Positions 20,295-28,477 of a stretch of 64,000 nucleotides of DNA are shown here, piece after piece (position 1 is the stretch's first letter; each line of letters opens with the position of its first letter). The translations under genes and the position numbers were made by a program. The notes below the pieces were generated by a model. That model ran no database searches. It was not told where the DNA came from and saw only the letters and a list, made by a program, of their open reading frames with translations. The stretch lies in NCBI RefSeq assembly GCF_030065545.1, contig NZ_JASJNC010000006.1, positions 62,001 to 126,000 of the forward strand. Reading direction: 5' to 3'. This stretch comes from Marinicella marina (GTDB lineage: Bacteria > Pseudomonadota > Gammaproteobacteria > Xanthomonadales > Marinicellaceae).

Positions 20295-20323
20295 ATGATA
20301 AACCTTGTTAACAGCTTTGTAAA
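20295..20323 (-). promoter_or_regulatory. Sigma-70 promoter of trxB
   Basis: On the minus strand TTTACA (20318-20323), a 17-base spacer and TATCAT (20295-20300); each hexamer matches five of six consensus bases. The transcript would start about 25 bases before the trxB ATG. Confidence 0.65.
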
Positions 20324-20784
20324 TTAGAATAAATAAGTCATAACGATTGGTTTTCTAGATGGCTGCCAAGTAACATTCGCTGCAGCACATGGCCACGATG
20401 ATTCAGAAGGCTAGCAGACCGTGAAATTGAAGGGTCATGAGCCGCCAATCTCTTGTATATCGAAGCGGTTGTTTAACTATGCGCTGATGCCAATATTAAT
20501 TTACTCAATGGCAACAATAAATCGTTTGTTCTCGGTGCTTTTATTAAGATAAAATAGGCGCTCTTTGGCGCACTGATTGTTGGTGCGATGAATGACCATT
20601 GGGTAGGTTGTGTTGAGACCGAATGATTGAGGTAGTAATGAAAATTTATTAATCTCAATTCGTTCTTTTGAATCAACTTAAACCCCAGGTTAAATCAAGG
20701 CATGAATTCATTCATGTTATTTCAATGGTTGAATATCAGCTGATGATTCAATCACTAAGTGAGCTTTTGTGGGGACGCATAAAG
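20324..20784. other. Long region upstream of ald without a recognised gene
   Basis: About 460 bases between the trxB promoter and the ald start. I find no convincing coding sequence: the 67-codon minus-strand frame at 20473-20676 has no ribosome site and unremarkable composition, and the in-frame extension of ald to TTG 20668 does not resemble the family. The stretch at 20355-20460 is more GC-rich than its surroundings and could hold a structured leader, a regulator site or a small RNA, but I recognise none. No clear promoter could be assigned to ald. Confidence 0.5.
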
Positions 20785-21846
20785 ATGAAAATAGGTATTC
20801 CAAAAGAAACCAAAACACTCGAAGGTAGAGTGGCATTGGTTCCAGCTGCTGCTGCTGATTTAGTCAGGGCAGGCAATGAAGTTTATATCCAGTCAAGTGC
20901 CGGATTGATGAGCGGCTTTTCAGACGATGATTACATCCGTGCTGGGGCTAAAATTGAGCCTGATGCCGAGAGTCTCTATGGCGTTGCTGAAATGATTGTT
21001 AAAGTCAAAGAACCGATTGCTGGTGATTTACAATATTTGCGAGAGGATCATTTATTGTTTTGTTACCTGCATTTAGCTGCTGAACCGGCATTGACCCAGT
21101 CATTGTTGGATATTGGTTTAACAGGTGTGGCTTTTGAAACGGTTGAAGAGGCCGATGGTTCACTGCCTTTGTTAGCACCGATGAGTATCATTGCTGGGAA
21201 AATTGCAACACAGGTTGGTACCACCACCTTACATCACCCAATGGGTGGTAAAGGTTTGTTATTGGGCGGTCTGCCATCAACAGAGCGCGGTAAGGTCGTG
21301 GTTTTGGGTGGCGGCGCAGCTGGTGGTAATTCAGCGGCGCTGGCTGCCGCCAGTGGTGCCAATGTGGTGGTCTTCGATAAACGCCAAGATCGTTTGGCAG
21401 AAATGATGGCTATGGGTTCTAATGTCACCGCACTGTATCCTTATCAGGAATTGGTGGCAGCAGAAATTTCCAATGCGGATTTGGTGATTGGTGCGGTATT
21501 GGTCACTGGTGCCAAGGCGCCGCATGTTATTACCGAAGAGATGGTCAAAGGCATGGAACCAGGTTCAGTGATCGCCGATATTTCAGTTGATCAAGGCGGC
21601 TGTGTGGCCACCACCAGACCAACCACCTGGGCCGATCCCACATTTGTAGAACATGGTGTGGTTCACTTTTCAGTGACTAACATGCCTGGTGCGGTTCCAA
21701 GAACATCCACTCATGCCATTTCTGCAGCCATTTTGCCGTATGTACAAAGACTCACCCACATCGATTGGGCTGCGGTTCCATCACTGCAAAAAGGCATCAA
21801 CGTGCAAGGTGGCCAGATTGTTCACCCAGCGCTGTTGGATTCATAA
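20785..21846 (+). CDS. ald: Alanine dehydrogenase
   Basis: Catalyses reversible NAD-dependent deamination of L-alanine to pyruvate and ammonia. The 353-residue product starts MKIGIPKETK and has the substrate residues in IVKVKEP (Lys75) and CYLHLAAEP (His96), the NAD-binding glycine loop VVLGGGAAGGNSA near residue 172, and the catalytic Asp segment VIADISVDQGGC. ATG 20785 is the conserved start; a longer in-frame extension to TTG 20668 is not family-like. The protein is about 18 residues shorter than the mycobacterial enzyme. The gene stands alone and is followed by a 14-base perfect hairpin just before ftsK. Confidence 0.95.
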   Translation: MKIGIPKETKTLEGRVALVPAAAADLVRAGNEVYIQSSAGLMSGFSDDDYIRAGAKIEPDAESLYGVAEMIVKVKEPIAGDLQYLREDHLLFCYLHLAAEPALTQSLLDIGLTGVAFETVEEADGSLPLLAPMSIIAGKIATQVGTTTLHHPMGGKGLLLGGLPSTERGKVVVLGGGAAGGNSAALAAASGANVVVFDKRQDRLAEMMAMGSNVTALYPYQELVAAEISNADLVIGAVLVTGAKAPHVITEEMVKGMEPGSVIADISVDQGGCVATTRPTTWADPTFVEHGVVHFSVTNMPGAVPRTSTHAISAAILPYVQRLTHIDWAAVPSLQKGINVQGGQIVHPALLDS

Positions 21847-21880
21847 AGCAATTGAAAATAGCCGCAAGGATGAATTGAAT

Positions 21881-21914
21881 AATAAGGCATTAGGGCTTAT
21901 CCTAATGCCTTATT
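21881..21914 (+). terminator. Perfect hairpin after ald, directly before ftsK
   Basis: Perfect 14-base inverted repeat AATAAGGCATTAGG / CCTAATGCCTTATT with the six-base loop GCTTAT. It is followed by TCTCATTG rather than a long T-run. It lies 34 bases after the ald stop and only five bases before the predicted TTG start of ftsK, so besides ending the ald transcript it could limit ftsK translation on a read-through message. Confidence 0.65.
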
Positions 21915-21918
21915 CTCA

Positions 21919-24216
21919 TTGCACATTCAAAAGCCATTGAATCAAGTTTCTAAACAAGTCAAAAATCGCATCAAAGAAAGCATGGTTTTTATTATCGTGC
22001 CTGTCGCTGCCTATTTTTTACTTTCTTTGATAACCTATCACCCGCAAGATCCAGGCTCTTTTGCTACCTCAGATGTGACGCACGTCAACAACTTGGGTGG
22101 CGTAACTGGCGCTTACATCGCTGATTTCTTATTGCACTTTCTGGGTTATTTTGCTTATTTTATTCCCCTTGGCTTGTTGTACGTGGCTTGGCGATTATTT
22201 CATGGTAAAGATGAAGATGATGAAAGTTGGTTAGACACCACCATCAAGTTTTTGGGCTTCGTGGCTACTTTGTTAACTGGGTGTGGCTTGTCACATTTAC
22301 ATGCCGATACGGGTGGCATGCCTTTTTCTGGCGGTGGCATCATTGGTGATGTGGTTGGCAGCTCTGTCTATGCTGGCTTTGGTGGCATTGGCGCCACCTT
22401 GATTTTATCAGCCACTTTTCTGGCAGGCATCACCTTGTTTACTGGGCTTTCCTGGATTGGATTGGCAGATAAAGTGGGTCAATTGACGATCAAATTCATT
22501 CATTGGTTAAAGCTTAAATACGAACACTTTAAGGATTGGCGTGCCGGCAAAAAAGCCCGCGAGGAGCGAGAGGAAGTTCGTAAAATTGATCAGAAAATTC
22601 AACAACAACGCGAGCCGATAGTGATTGAGCAGTTTGAGCCGGAAGTCAAGGAAAGTAAGCGCTCAAACAAAGAGAAACAGATGAATTTGTTTCATTCTTT
22701 ACCGGCTGGAAAACTGCCTCCGCTGTCATTACTTGACAACCCCCAAGATCAAGTCTTCGGGTACACCAATGAAGAATTAGAAGTGCTTTCGCGACAGCTT
22801 GAATTGAAGTTAGCTGATTACAAGGTGAAGGCCGAAGTGGTTGGAGTGTATCCTGGACCTGTGGTCACCCGTTTTGAGGTGAACCCTTCGGCAGGCATCA
22901 AGGCCAGTAAGATTGTTGGGTTGGCCAAAGATTTGGCTCGTGGTTTATCCATTACCAGTGTTCGTATTGTGGATGTAATACCTGGCAAACCCTACATTGG
23001 TATCGAAATTCCCAATGCCAGCCGTGAAATTGTTTATTTAAGTGAAATCCTGCGATCAGTCAGTTTTGATAAGTCCAAGTCACCATTGACTTTGGCCATG
23101 GGTAAAAGCATTGGTGGCAATCCAGTGATTGCTGACATTGCTAAAATGCCTCACTTGTTGGTAGCAGGCACCACCGGTTCAGGTAAGTCAGTGGCAGTCA
23201 ACTCTATGATTATTTCATTGCTGTACAAAGCCAGCCCTGAACAAGTAAAAATGATTATGGTCGACCCGAAGATGCTTGAATTATCAATTTATGAAGGCAT
23301 TCCGCATCTGCTGGCACCGGTGGTTACAGACATGAAGGAAGCGGCCAATGCGTTACGTTGGTGTGTGGCTGAAATGGAACGACGATATAAATTAATGGCA
23401 GCCATGGGTGTGAGGAACTTGGCTGGCTTCAATAAAAAAATACAAAAAGCCTTGGATGCCGGTGAACCGATCATGGATCCCTTTTGGGATGAAGCCACAG
23501 CACCTTTTGGTTCAGAACAAGAAGCGCTGAAACCGATGCCATTCATTGTGGTTATCATCGATGAATTTGCCGATATGATGATGATTGTGGGGAAAAAAGT
23601 AGAGGAGCTGATTGCCCGTTTGGCGCAGAAAGCCCGCGCTGCTGGGGTGCATTTGGTGTTGGCCACGCAAAGGCCATCTGTAGATGTCATAACCGGACTG
23701 ATCAAAGCCAATATCCCTACACGAATGGCATTCCAAGTTTCCTCGCGCATTGATTCGCGAACCATTTTGGATCAAGGCGGTGCTGAAATGTTGTTGGGAC
23801 ATGGTGATATGCTCTATCTGCCACCAGGCAAAGCCCAGCCAGAACGTGTACATGGTGCCTTTGTTGATGACCATGAGGTGCACTCTGTGGTTAATTACCT
23901 GACCAGCCATTATGAGGCGGATTACCAAGAGGGCATTTTAGACAATGTTCAATTAACCGATGATGGCCAAATGCTGAGTGAAACCGGTTTGCCTGAGGCT
24001 CCAGAATCAGACGTTGATGAGTTGTATGACAAAGCCGTTTTTGTGGTTACTGAGAGTCGCAAAGCCTCGATCTCATATGTCCAGAGGCGCCTTCGAGTGG
24101 GTTATAACCGTGCTGCCACCATCGTTGAGCAGTTAGAAGCCAATGGTGTGGTTTCAGCACCAGCACACAATGGTGCCAGAGAGGTTTTGGCACCACCGCC
24201 ACCTTCAGTAGAGTGA
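21919..24216 (+). CDS. ftsK: DNA translocase FtsK
   Basis: Septal DNA pump that clears and aligns the chromosome terminus during division. The 765-residue product has four membrane segments in the first 185 residues, a short linker (about 190-255), the motor alpha/beta domains with Walker A GTTGSGKS (residues 417-424) and Walker B-like [13 protein letters not shown], and the C-terminal winged-helix gamma domain ([23 protein letters not shown]) that reads KOPS. The short linker is common outside enterobacteria. The start is uncertain: TTG 21919 has no ribosome site and lies next to a hairpin; TTG 21937 and ATG 21982 are alternatives, the last leaving almost nothing before TM1. Confidence 0.95.
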   Translation: MHIQKPLNQVSKQVKNRIKESMVFIIVPVAAYFLLSLITYHPQDPGSFATSDVTHVNNLGGVTGAYIADFLLHFLGYFAYFIPLGLLYVAWRLFHGKDEDDESWLDTTIKFLGFVATLLTGCGLSHLHADTGGMPFSGGGIIGDVVGSSVYAGFGGIGATLILSATFLAGITLFTGLSWIGLADKVGQLTIKFIHWLKLKYEHFKDWRAGKKAREEREEVRKIDQKIQQQREPIVIEQFEPEVKESKRSNKEKQMNLFHSLPAGKLPPLSLLDNPQDQVFGYTNEELEVLSRQLELKLADYKVKAEVVGVYPGPVVTRFEVNPSAGIKASKIVGLAKDLARGLSITSVRIVDVIPGKPYIGIEIPNASREIVYLSEILRSVSFDKSKSPLTLAMGKSIGGNPVIADIAKMPHLLVAGTTGSGKSVAVNSMIISLLYKASPEQVKMIMVDPKMLELSIYEGIPHLLAPVVTDMKEAANALRWCVAEMERRYKLMAAMGVRNLAGFNKKIQKALDAGEPIMDPFWDEATAPFGSEQEALKPMPFIVVIIDEFADMMMIVGKKVEELIARLAQKARAAGVHLVLATQRPSVDVITGLIKANIPTRMAFQVSSRIDSRTILDQGGAEMLLGHGDMLYLPPGKAQPERVHGAFVDDHEVHSVVNYLTSHYEADYQEGILDNVQLTDDGQMLSETGLPEAPESDVDELYDKAVFVVTESRKASISYVQRRLRVGYNRAATIVEQLEANGVVSAPAHNGAREVLAPPPPSVE

Positions 24217-24773
24217 TGAAAATGATGAGAATTTCAATTCAGTTTGTACTGCTTTTTCTGTTCAGCTTGCCGTTGTATGCACAGTCTGATCAATTCAAAC
24301 CTGGCCCCGTTATCAAAGACCACGGCATGATTGCTGCGGTACCTGGAATGGTTGAGGTAGCCTCAGATAGTGTGTTTAAAATCAGTTTTGATTTGGCGCA
24401 AAAAGCACAGTGGGGCGGTATCAATAGGGGCTTGGATACGGCGGCACGCTTTATTAACATGCACGTGGCTAACGGGATTGATGAGAATAACATCAAGCTG
24501 GCCTTGGTGATACATGGTGGTGCAGTAAAAGACATGGTCAAAAACAACACCTACCGTCAGTTAAATGACAATGAAAAACAAGCCAGCAACAGCAATGCAG
24601 GGTTAATTAAAACTTTACAAGAACATGGTGTTAAGTTGACCGTTTGTGGTCAGAGTGCGGTTTATTATGGCATCAAAGCTGAAGACTTACTGCCTGGTGT
24701 CACCTTGTCGTTATCAGCGATGACAGCCCATGCACTGTTACAAAGTGAAGGCTATACATTGAACCCATTTTAA
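24216..24773 (+). CDS. Secreted DsrE-family protein
   Basis: The product (185 residues) begins with a signal peptide ending near LYAQS, so it is probably periplasmic. The body resembles the DsrE/DsrF-like fold: FDLAQKAQWGGINRGLDTAARFINMH, then IKLALVIHGGAV, and the conserved cysteine in LTVCGQSAVYYGI near residue 150. DsrE-family proteins bind or transfer sulfur at this cysteine; the substrate here is unknown. Its start overlaps the ftsK stop (several closely spaced ATG/GTG codons exist at 24213-24227), so it is likely cotranscribed with ftsK. Confidence 0.8.
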   Translation: MKMMRISIQFVLLFLFSLPLYAQSDQFKPGPVIKDHGMIAAVPGMVEVASDSVFKISFDLAQKAQWGGINRGLDTAARFINMHVANGIDENNIKLALVIHGGAVKDMVKNNTYRQLNDNEKQASNSNAGLIKTLQEHGVKLTVCGQSAVYYGIKAEDLLPGVTLSLSAMTAHALLQSEGYTLNPF

Positions 24774-24812
24774 TCCAATGGCTGAATCAGCCACAGAGTG
24801 ATCGGAGCACCA

Positions 24813-25088
24813 ATGAACATACCTAAGTTTGAAGATTTTCAAAACAACCTCAACAGCAAGTGTCGCATTGAGTTTTCTGAGGATTGCCACCAAGAGTGTG
24901 AAATCACTGAAGTGAATCAATCAGCAGCCAATGATCAGTTTTCAGTGATATTCTCACAAGCAAACCCACAAATACAGCCTCAGGGTGTGTATCGCGTCAA
25001 GCATGAAGCACTGGGTACCTTAGACATTTTTATGGTGCCAGTTTCTGGTGATGATGAGGCGGTTAATTATGAGGCGGTTTTTACCTGA
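24813..25088 (+). CDS. Small protein resembling DUF6916
   Basis: A 91-residue acidic protein without signal peptide or membrane segment. Its second half (FSVIFSQANPQ, then QGVYRVKHEALGTLDIFMVPV, then YEAVF) has the pattern I associate with the DUF6916 family, often found beside phage-tail-collar genes; the name is from memory and should be verified. The protein at 25617-25964 shows the same pattern. Three cysteines lie in the N-terminal third. GGAG five bases before ATG 24813 decides the start over GTG 24798. It converges on the GNAT gene of the collar operon with an 11-base gap. Confidence 0.65.
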   Translation: MNIPKFEDFQNNLNSKCRIEFSEDCHQECEITEVNQSAANDQFSVIFSQANPQIQPQGVYRVKHEALGTLDIFMVPVSGDDEAVNYEAVFT

Positions 25089-25099
25089 GCACGGTTGCT

Positions 25100-25624
25100 T
25101 CACTCAGTTGGTTTTGGGTGCCATTCTAAATATTGATAAACCCCTTTGTCCTCCATTTGTTTGAATCCATGACGAACATACCACTGATAGGCTGGATTGA
25201 AATTTTCAACATGAATAACAATCTTTTTTTGCGTCAATTGGGCTTCATCAATCAGTTCTTTTAACAGCTGTGTACCTAATCCGTTTCCTCGGTGGTTGCT
25301 CAGTATTGAGACATCAATCAAACAAATCGACACATCGTCTCGATCTAGGTAAATTCTGCCAATGGCTTCATCATTAAGTTTGATGACAAGTTTCTCTGCC
25401 TTGGGATAATGTTTTAGGTAGTGGTCATGTTGTGCCAGAAATTGTTGCTGCAAGAAATCCTTGCGCTGTTGGTCAGTCCAAGGCGCTTGTAAAACTTCTT
25501 GCCAGCGGGTGCTGCGATACAAATCAGATAAAAAGCCCATGTCATCTTCTGACACAGGCTTGAATTGAACTTGAGTTGTTATGTGTTTGGTTTGGCCATT
25601 AAACGCCAGCCAAGCATCAGCCAT
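25100..25624 (-). CDS. GNAT-family N-acetyltransferase
   Basis: The 174-residue product has the GNAT fold: beta strands EKLVIKLNDEAIGRIYL and VSICLIDVSIL, then the acetyl-CoA loop NHRGNGLGTQLL (R-x-x-G-x-G type), then IVIHVENFNPAYQWYVRHGF. It is the last gene of the collar-domain operon and overlaps the preceding gene by eight bases, so it is surely cotranscribed and perhaps translationally coupled. The substrate is unknown; modification of one of the neighbouring proteins is possible but only suggested by position. Confidence 0.85.
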   Translation of the reverse strand: MADAWLAFNGQTKHITTQVQFKPVSEDDMGFLSDLYRSTRWQEVLQAPWTDQQRKDFLQQQFLAQHDHYLKHYPKAEKLVIKLNDEAIGRIYLDRDDVSICLIDVSILSNHRGNGLGTQLLKELIDEAQLTQKKIVIHVENFNPAYQWYVRHGFKQMEDKGVYQYLEWHPKPTE

Positions 25625-25964
25625 AAGTGCGCCAATTGAAATTTGCTTGTAATTGTTGTGGTGAAACCGGTTTCATGTGAATTTGATGCTTTTTACCAGC
25701 TTCATCAATTAAATGATAGATTTTTTCATCCAATTGCTCGGGAGGATTATTTACCTCAAAAGTGAGGATGAATTGTTTATCATCTGGCTTGATGGTGGCA
25801 TGATCGCGGCTTTTCAAAACCAAGTTCAAACCATCATCTGAGCGCATTTTCATGCCTTTTTGATACTTTTCACAACGGTTTTTTGTTTTCGCTACCAGCG
25901 GCCCTACGGCCAATGAAACGCCAACTGTACCTATGGCTGCTTGGGTGAAATTTCTTCTGTTCAT
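25617..25964 (-). CDS. Small protein with possible Tat signal, DUF6916-like
   Basis: A 115-residue product starting MNRRNFTQAAIGTVGVSLAVG, which looks like a twin-arginine signal (RR-N-F-T) with a short hydrophobic core. The mature part (FILTFEVNNPPEQLDEKIYHL, GKKHQIHMKPVS, LQANFNW) follows the same residue pattern as the protein at 24813-25088, suggesting a shared domain. AGGAG six bases before the start decides ATG 25964 over an upstream extension. It begins one base after the third collar gene and overlaps the GNAT gene by eight bases. The function is unknown. Confidence 0.7.
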   Translation of the reverse strand: MNRRNFTQAAIGTVGVSLAVGPLVAKTKNRCEKYQKGMKMRSDDGLNLVLKSRDHATIKPDDKQFILTFEVNNPPEQLDEKIYHLIDEAGKKHQIHMKPVSPQQLQANFNWRTYG

Positions 25965-25965
25965 A

Positions 25966-26478
25966 TCAACTCCTGGAAGGGTACAGGCCCACCAATGCAA
26001 TGATGTAATTGATTGCAATGTATGGCTGCATGTTGTTGTGAGGTTGGCTGCCGCCTTGAGGTCCTATCGCATCTGTTGACATAGCAACTAAACCACCGCC
26101 GTCGTTATAAATTTCTTTGTTGGCCAAGAACTGCTCGTCTGGATTGGTTTCCATACCTTCGTTGTCATTTTCAACCACCACAGTGTGGTTGTGTTGTGGT
26201 ATTTGTGCTTCGGTGAGGGTGACTTCGGTAACACCGCCTCGCTCACCCAAGCGCCGATCAGTCAAGCCTGGCCCCCGGCCTGGGTGCATGGCAGCCCGGC
26301 CTTGTAAATCTGGCAGTGCCGTGGTGGTCCTGCCATCGCCACCATAAATGGTGCCAATCAAAGAGAATAAAGCCGTGTTCTGGGCTATGGGTAACAACTG
26401 GCCGTTGCAAAATGCCCAGCCTCTGGGAGCGAAGTTACCAGCGAAAATTCTTATTTCTGCTATAAATGGTTCTGACAT
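25966..26478 (-). CDS. Phage-tail-collar domain protein (MdpB-like), third in tandem
   Basis: A 170-residue protein of the Tail Collar family (as in phage tail fibres and the microcystin-related MdpB). It begins MSEPFIAEIRIFAGNFAPRGWAF, continues CNGQLLPI, then LIGTIYGGDGRTTTALPDLQGR, a variable middle, and ends NNMQPYIAINYIIALVGLYPSR. The collar core is near residues 5-60. No signal peptide is visible. AAGGAG precedes the ATG. This family occurs widely on bacterial chromosomes outside prophages, often as three tandem copies; its function there is not established. Confidence 0.88.
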   Translation of the reverse strand: MSEPFIAEIRIFAGNFAPRGWAFCNGQLLPIAQNTALFSLIGTIYGGDGRTTTALPDLQGRAAMHPGRGPGLTDRRLGERGGVTEVTLTEAQIPQHNHTVVVENDNEGMETNPDEQFLANKEIYNDGGGLVAMSTDAIGPQGGSQPHNNMQPYIAINYIIALVGLYPSRS

Positions 26479-26489
26479 GTGCTATCTCC

Positions 26490-27008
26490 TTACTGTCTGG
26501 ACGGGTAAATACCAACCAATGCAATGATGTAATTGATACATAAAAATGGCATGATGTTGGTGTGACTTTGCGAACCACCGGTGTTTGATAGGCTGCTGCT
26601 GTTCATTTGACTTGGGTTATCTAGCTCATCGGTGTAGATGTCCTCACTCGATTCAGCCAGCTTATTACCTAATGGGTTGGCGTTATCACCACCCGTTGTT
26701 GTGGCGTTGATGGCATGTCGGTGAGAAGGCAGCTGATTGACTGTTAGGGTAACGTTTTCGGCACCGGCTTTTGCACCCAATCGACGGTTGCTGAGTCCTG
26801 GCCCTTGACCGGCGTGCAGGGACAACCTGCCCCGCATATCGGGTAAACCGAATGTGGTTCTTCCATCACCACCATAGATGGTGCCTAGTAAACTGAATAA
26901 AGCATCATTTTGAGAAACTGCCAATAGCTGACCGTCACAAAACGCCCAACCTCGAGGTGCAAAGTTTCCCGCAAACATCCTGATTTCTCCAACAAATGGT
27001 TCTGACAT
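26490..27008 (-). CDS. Phage-tail-collar domain protein (MdpB-like), second in tandem
   Basis: A 172-residue paralogue of its neighbours, starting MSEPFVGEIRMFAGNFAPRGW, with AFCDGQLLAVSQND, LLGTIYGGDGRTTFGLPDMRGR, and the closing INYIIALVGIYPSR. The middle (about residues 80-140) is Asn/Ser/Thr-rich and differs most among the three copies, as expected for a variable surface. AGGAG lies six bases before the start. It is 9-11 bases from both neighbours, so the three are one transcription unit. Confidence 0.88.
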   Translation of the reverse strand: MSEPFVGEIRMFAGNFAPRGWAFCDGQLLAVSQNDALFSLLGTIYGGDGRTTFGLPDMRGRLSLHAGQGPGLSNRRLGAKAGAENVTLTVNQLPSHRHAINATTTGGDNANPLGNKLAESSEDIYTDELDNPSQMNSSSLSNTGGSQSHTNIMPFLCINYIIALVGIYPSRQ

Positions 27009-27017
27009 ATTACGCTC

Positions 27018-27518
27018 CTAATTTCTTGATGGGAAAAGACCCTGTAAAGCAATACAATAATTCACTGCAATAAAAGGTTGCATGTTTTCATGGGCCTGGC
27101 CGCCGCCTGCATTACTCATCGAAGCAGCACCCAACGCAGCATTGGCTGTGGTGTTAGAGTAATTTTCATCGGGGGATTGTGCCAGGTAATTGCCAGCGCC
27201 TTCTGCTTCAACGGCATCATCGCTGCTGCCTGTCAAGTTGTGTTGGTGCTGTGGCATCTCGCTGGTATTGAGGGTATGGGTCTCTTCGCCTGACTTTGAA
27301 CCTTGACTGTACCCCGGCCCGACATGAACCGGTGCTCTGCCACGAATGTCTGGTAGTGCAAATGAAGTTCTGCCATCGCCGCCATAGACGGTACCCAGCA
27401 GAGAGTAAAGTGATTGGTTTTGGTTGATGGGCAGGATCTGTCCATCACAAAAAGCCCAGCCCCTCGGGGCAAAGTTAAAACCAACCATGCGAATTTCAGC
27501 CAAAAATGGTTCTGACAT
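27018..27518 (-). CDS. Phage-tail-collar domain protein (MdpB-like), first in tandem
   Basis: A 166-residue paralogue, first gene of the operon. It starts MSEPFLAEIRMVGFNFAPRGW, has CDGQILPINQNQSL, GTVYGGDGRTSFALPDIRGR, and ends INYIIALQ-like with VNYCIALQGLFPSR. An in-frame extension upstream (to 27635) exists, but the conserved MSEPF start at 27518 has AGGAG seven bases before it, so that start is chosen. A sigma-70 promoter sits about 120 bases upstream. Confidence 0.88.
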   Translation of the reverse strand: MSEPFLAEIRMVGFNFAPRGWAFCDGQILPINQNQSLYSLLGTVYGGDGRTSFALPDIRGRAPVHVGPGYSQGSKSGEETHTLNTSEMPQHQHNLTGSSDDAVEAEGAGNYLAQSPDENYSNTTANAALGAASMSNAGGGQAHENMQPFIAVNYCIALQGLFPSRN

Positions 27519-27640
27519 CGAAATACTCCTGTAGTTGTTGGCAATCAGCCAGTCTTTAAATAAATGTAGGGAGAAATGGCATCGAGTTGGCACTAAGAAT
27601 GTAATACTCAATGTTGAACCCCCCATCAACATCACAAAAT

Positions 27641-27669
27641 ATTATGACTGAATTTTTATTAAATGTCCA
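27641..27669 (-). promoter_or_regulatory. Sigma-70 promoter of the collar-domain operon
   Basis: On the minus strand TGGACA (27664-27669), a 17-base spacer and CATAAT (27641-27646), each matching five of six consensus bases. The 5' leader would be about 115 bases. A perfect TATAAT for the other direction (27689-27694) lies close by and may serve lolA, though it lacks a good -35. Confidence 0.6.
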
Positions 27670-27767
27670 GCCTTGTACAAAAGTTAAGTATAATTAGAAG
27701 ATGAGGTGCTGCTACAAAGCCGCAATAAATAAAATTATTTAGCTCAAATTCAGTTTGATTGAGTAAA

Positions 27768-28472
27768 ATGATTGATTTGAAGTTCATGATTCATATGAAA
27801 CAAATAATTATTTTGTTGGTGCTGATGACTCAATCAGTGGCAGCACAAAACTCAGGCAACAAAGTCTCTGAAGCAGAACAAAAGCATGTTGATAGAAACA
27901 CCAATCCTCAAGCTATCCTGGCTGAGCTCAGAGCCGACTTATCAGGTTTACAGGCTGAATTCACCCAGTATGAGCTGTTAGAAAACAACCAAAAATCTGA
28001 CATCAATACAGGACAGGTTTATATGCAAAGCCCGGCCCAGTTCCGTTGGCAATATCAACAGCCGGTTGAACAGTTGATAGTTGCTGATGGCGAAAATGTT
28101 TGGATTTATGATGAAGACTTGGAACAAGTGACGGTAAAAATCCAAGACAATCAGCTCAACCCTATTTATGTCATCATCAATGATGAAATGTCTCAACAGC
28201 ACTACGAATTAAAGCATGAATCACACAACGATGGCACTGACTGGGTCTCATTAACACCGAAACAACCCAATGATGAAGTGAAAACGGTTTGGTTGGCCGT
28301 GGCTGATAATTTAGTTAAGCAAATCAAGGTAGAAAATCAATTTGAACAAACCATGGTCTTCGAGTTCAATGACATCAAAAGAAACCCTGAATTTACTGAA
28401 GGTTTGTTTCAGTTTGTGCCGCCTGAAGGGGTGGATGTGATCAGGGCCATGAATCAGAACCCAACCGAGTAG
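27768..28472 (+). CDS. lolA: Outer-membrane lipoprotein carrier protein LolA
   Basis: Periplasmic chaperone that ferries lipoproteins from LolCDE to LolB. The product (about 234 residues) has an N-terminal signal peptide (hydrophobic IIILLVLMTQSVAAQ) and the LolA body: LSGLQAEFTQYEL, then GQVYMQSPAQFRWQYQQPVEQLIVADGENVWIYDEDLEQVTV, and the C-terminal EGLFQFVPPEGVDVI. ATGs at 27768, 27786 and 27795 all could start it; the last gives a signal peptide beginning MKQ. It precedes rarA by five bases. lolA often directly follows ftsK, but here a 3-kb accessory block separates them. Confidence 0.94.
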   Translation: MIDLKFMIHMKQIIILLVLMTQSVAAQNSGNKVSEAEQKHVDRNTNPQAILAELRADLSGLQAEFTQYELLENNQKSDINTGQVYMQSPAQFRWQYQQPVEQLIVADGENVWIYDEDLEQVTVKIQDNQLNPIYVIINDEMSQQHYELKHESHNDGTDWVSLTPKQPNDEVKTVWLAVADNLVKQIKVENQFEQTMVFEFNDIKRNPEFTEGLFQFVPPEGVDVIRAMNQNPTE

Positions 28473-28477
28473 TCAGT

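Noticed and set aside
20473-20676. Small protein gene on the minus strand (67 codons)
   Set aside because: No ribosome site, no recognisable family, and it lies in a non-coding upstream region; more likely chance.
20668-20784. N-terminal extension of ald to TTG 20668
   Set aside because: The extra 39 residues do not resemble the family, while MKIGIPKETK at 20785 is the conserved start.
23289-23928. Long minus-strand frames (138-158 codons) inside ftsK
   Set aside because: They lie opposite the conserved motor domain and have shadow-type composition.
24813-27669. Prophage or prophage remnant
   Set aside because: Only collar-domain genes are present, with no capsid, terminase, integrase, lysis or baseplate genes, and neighbouring genes are standard chromosomal ones.
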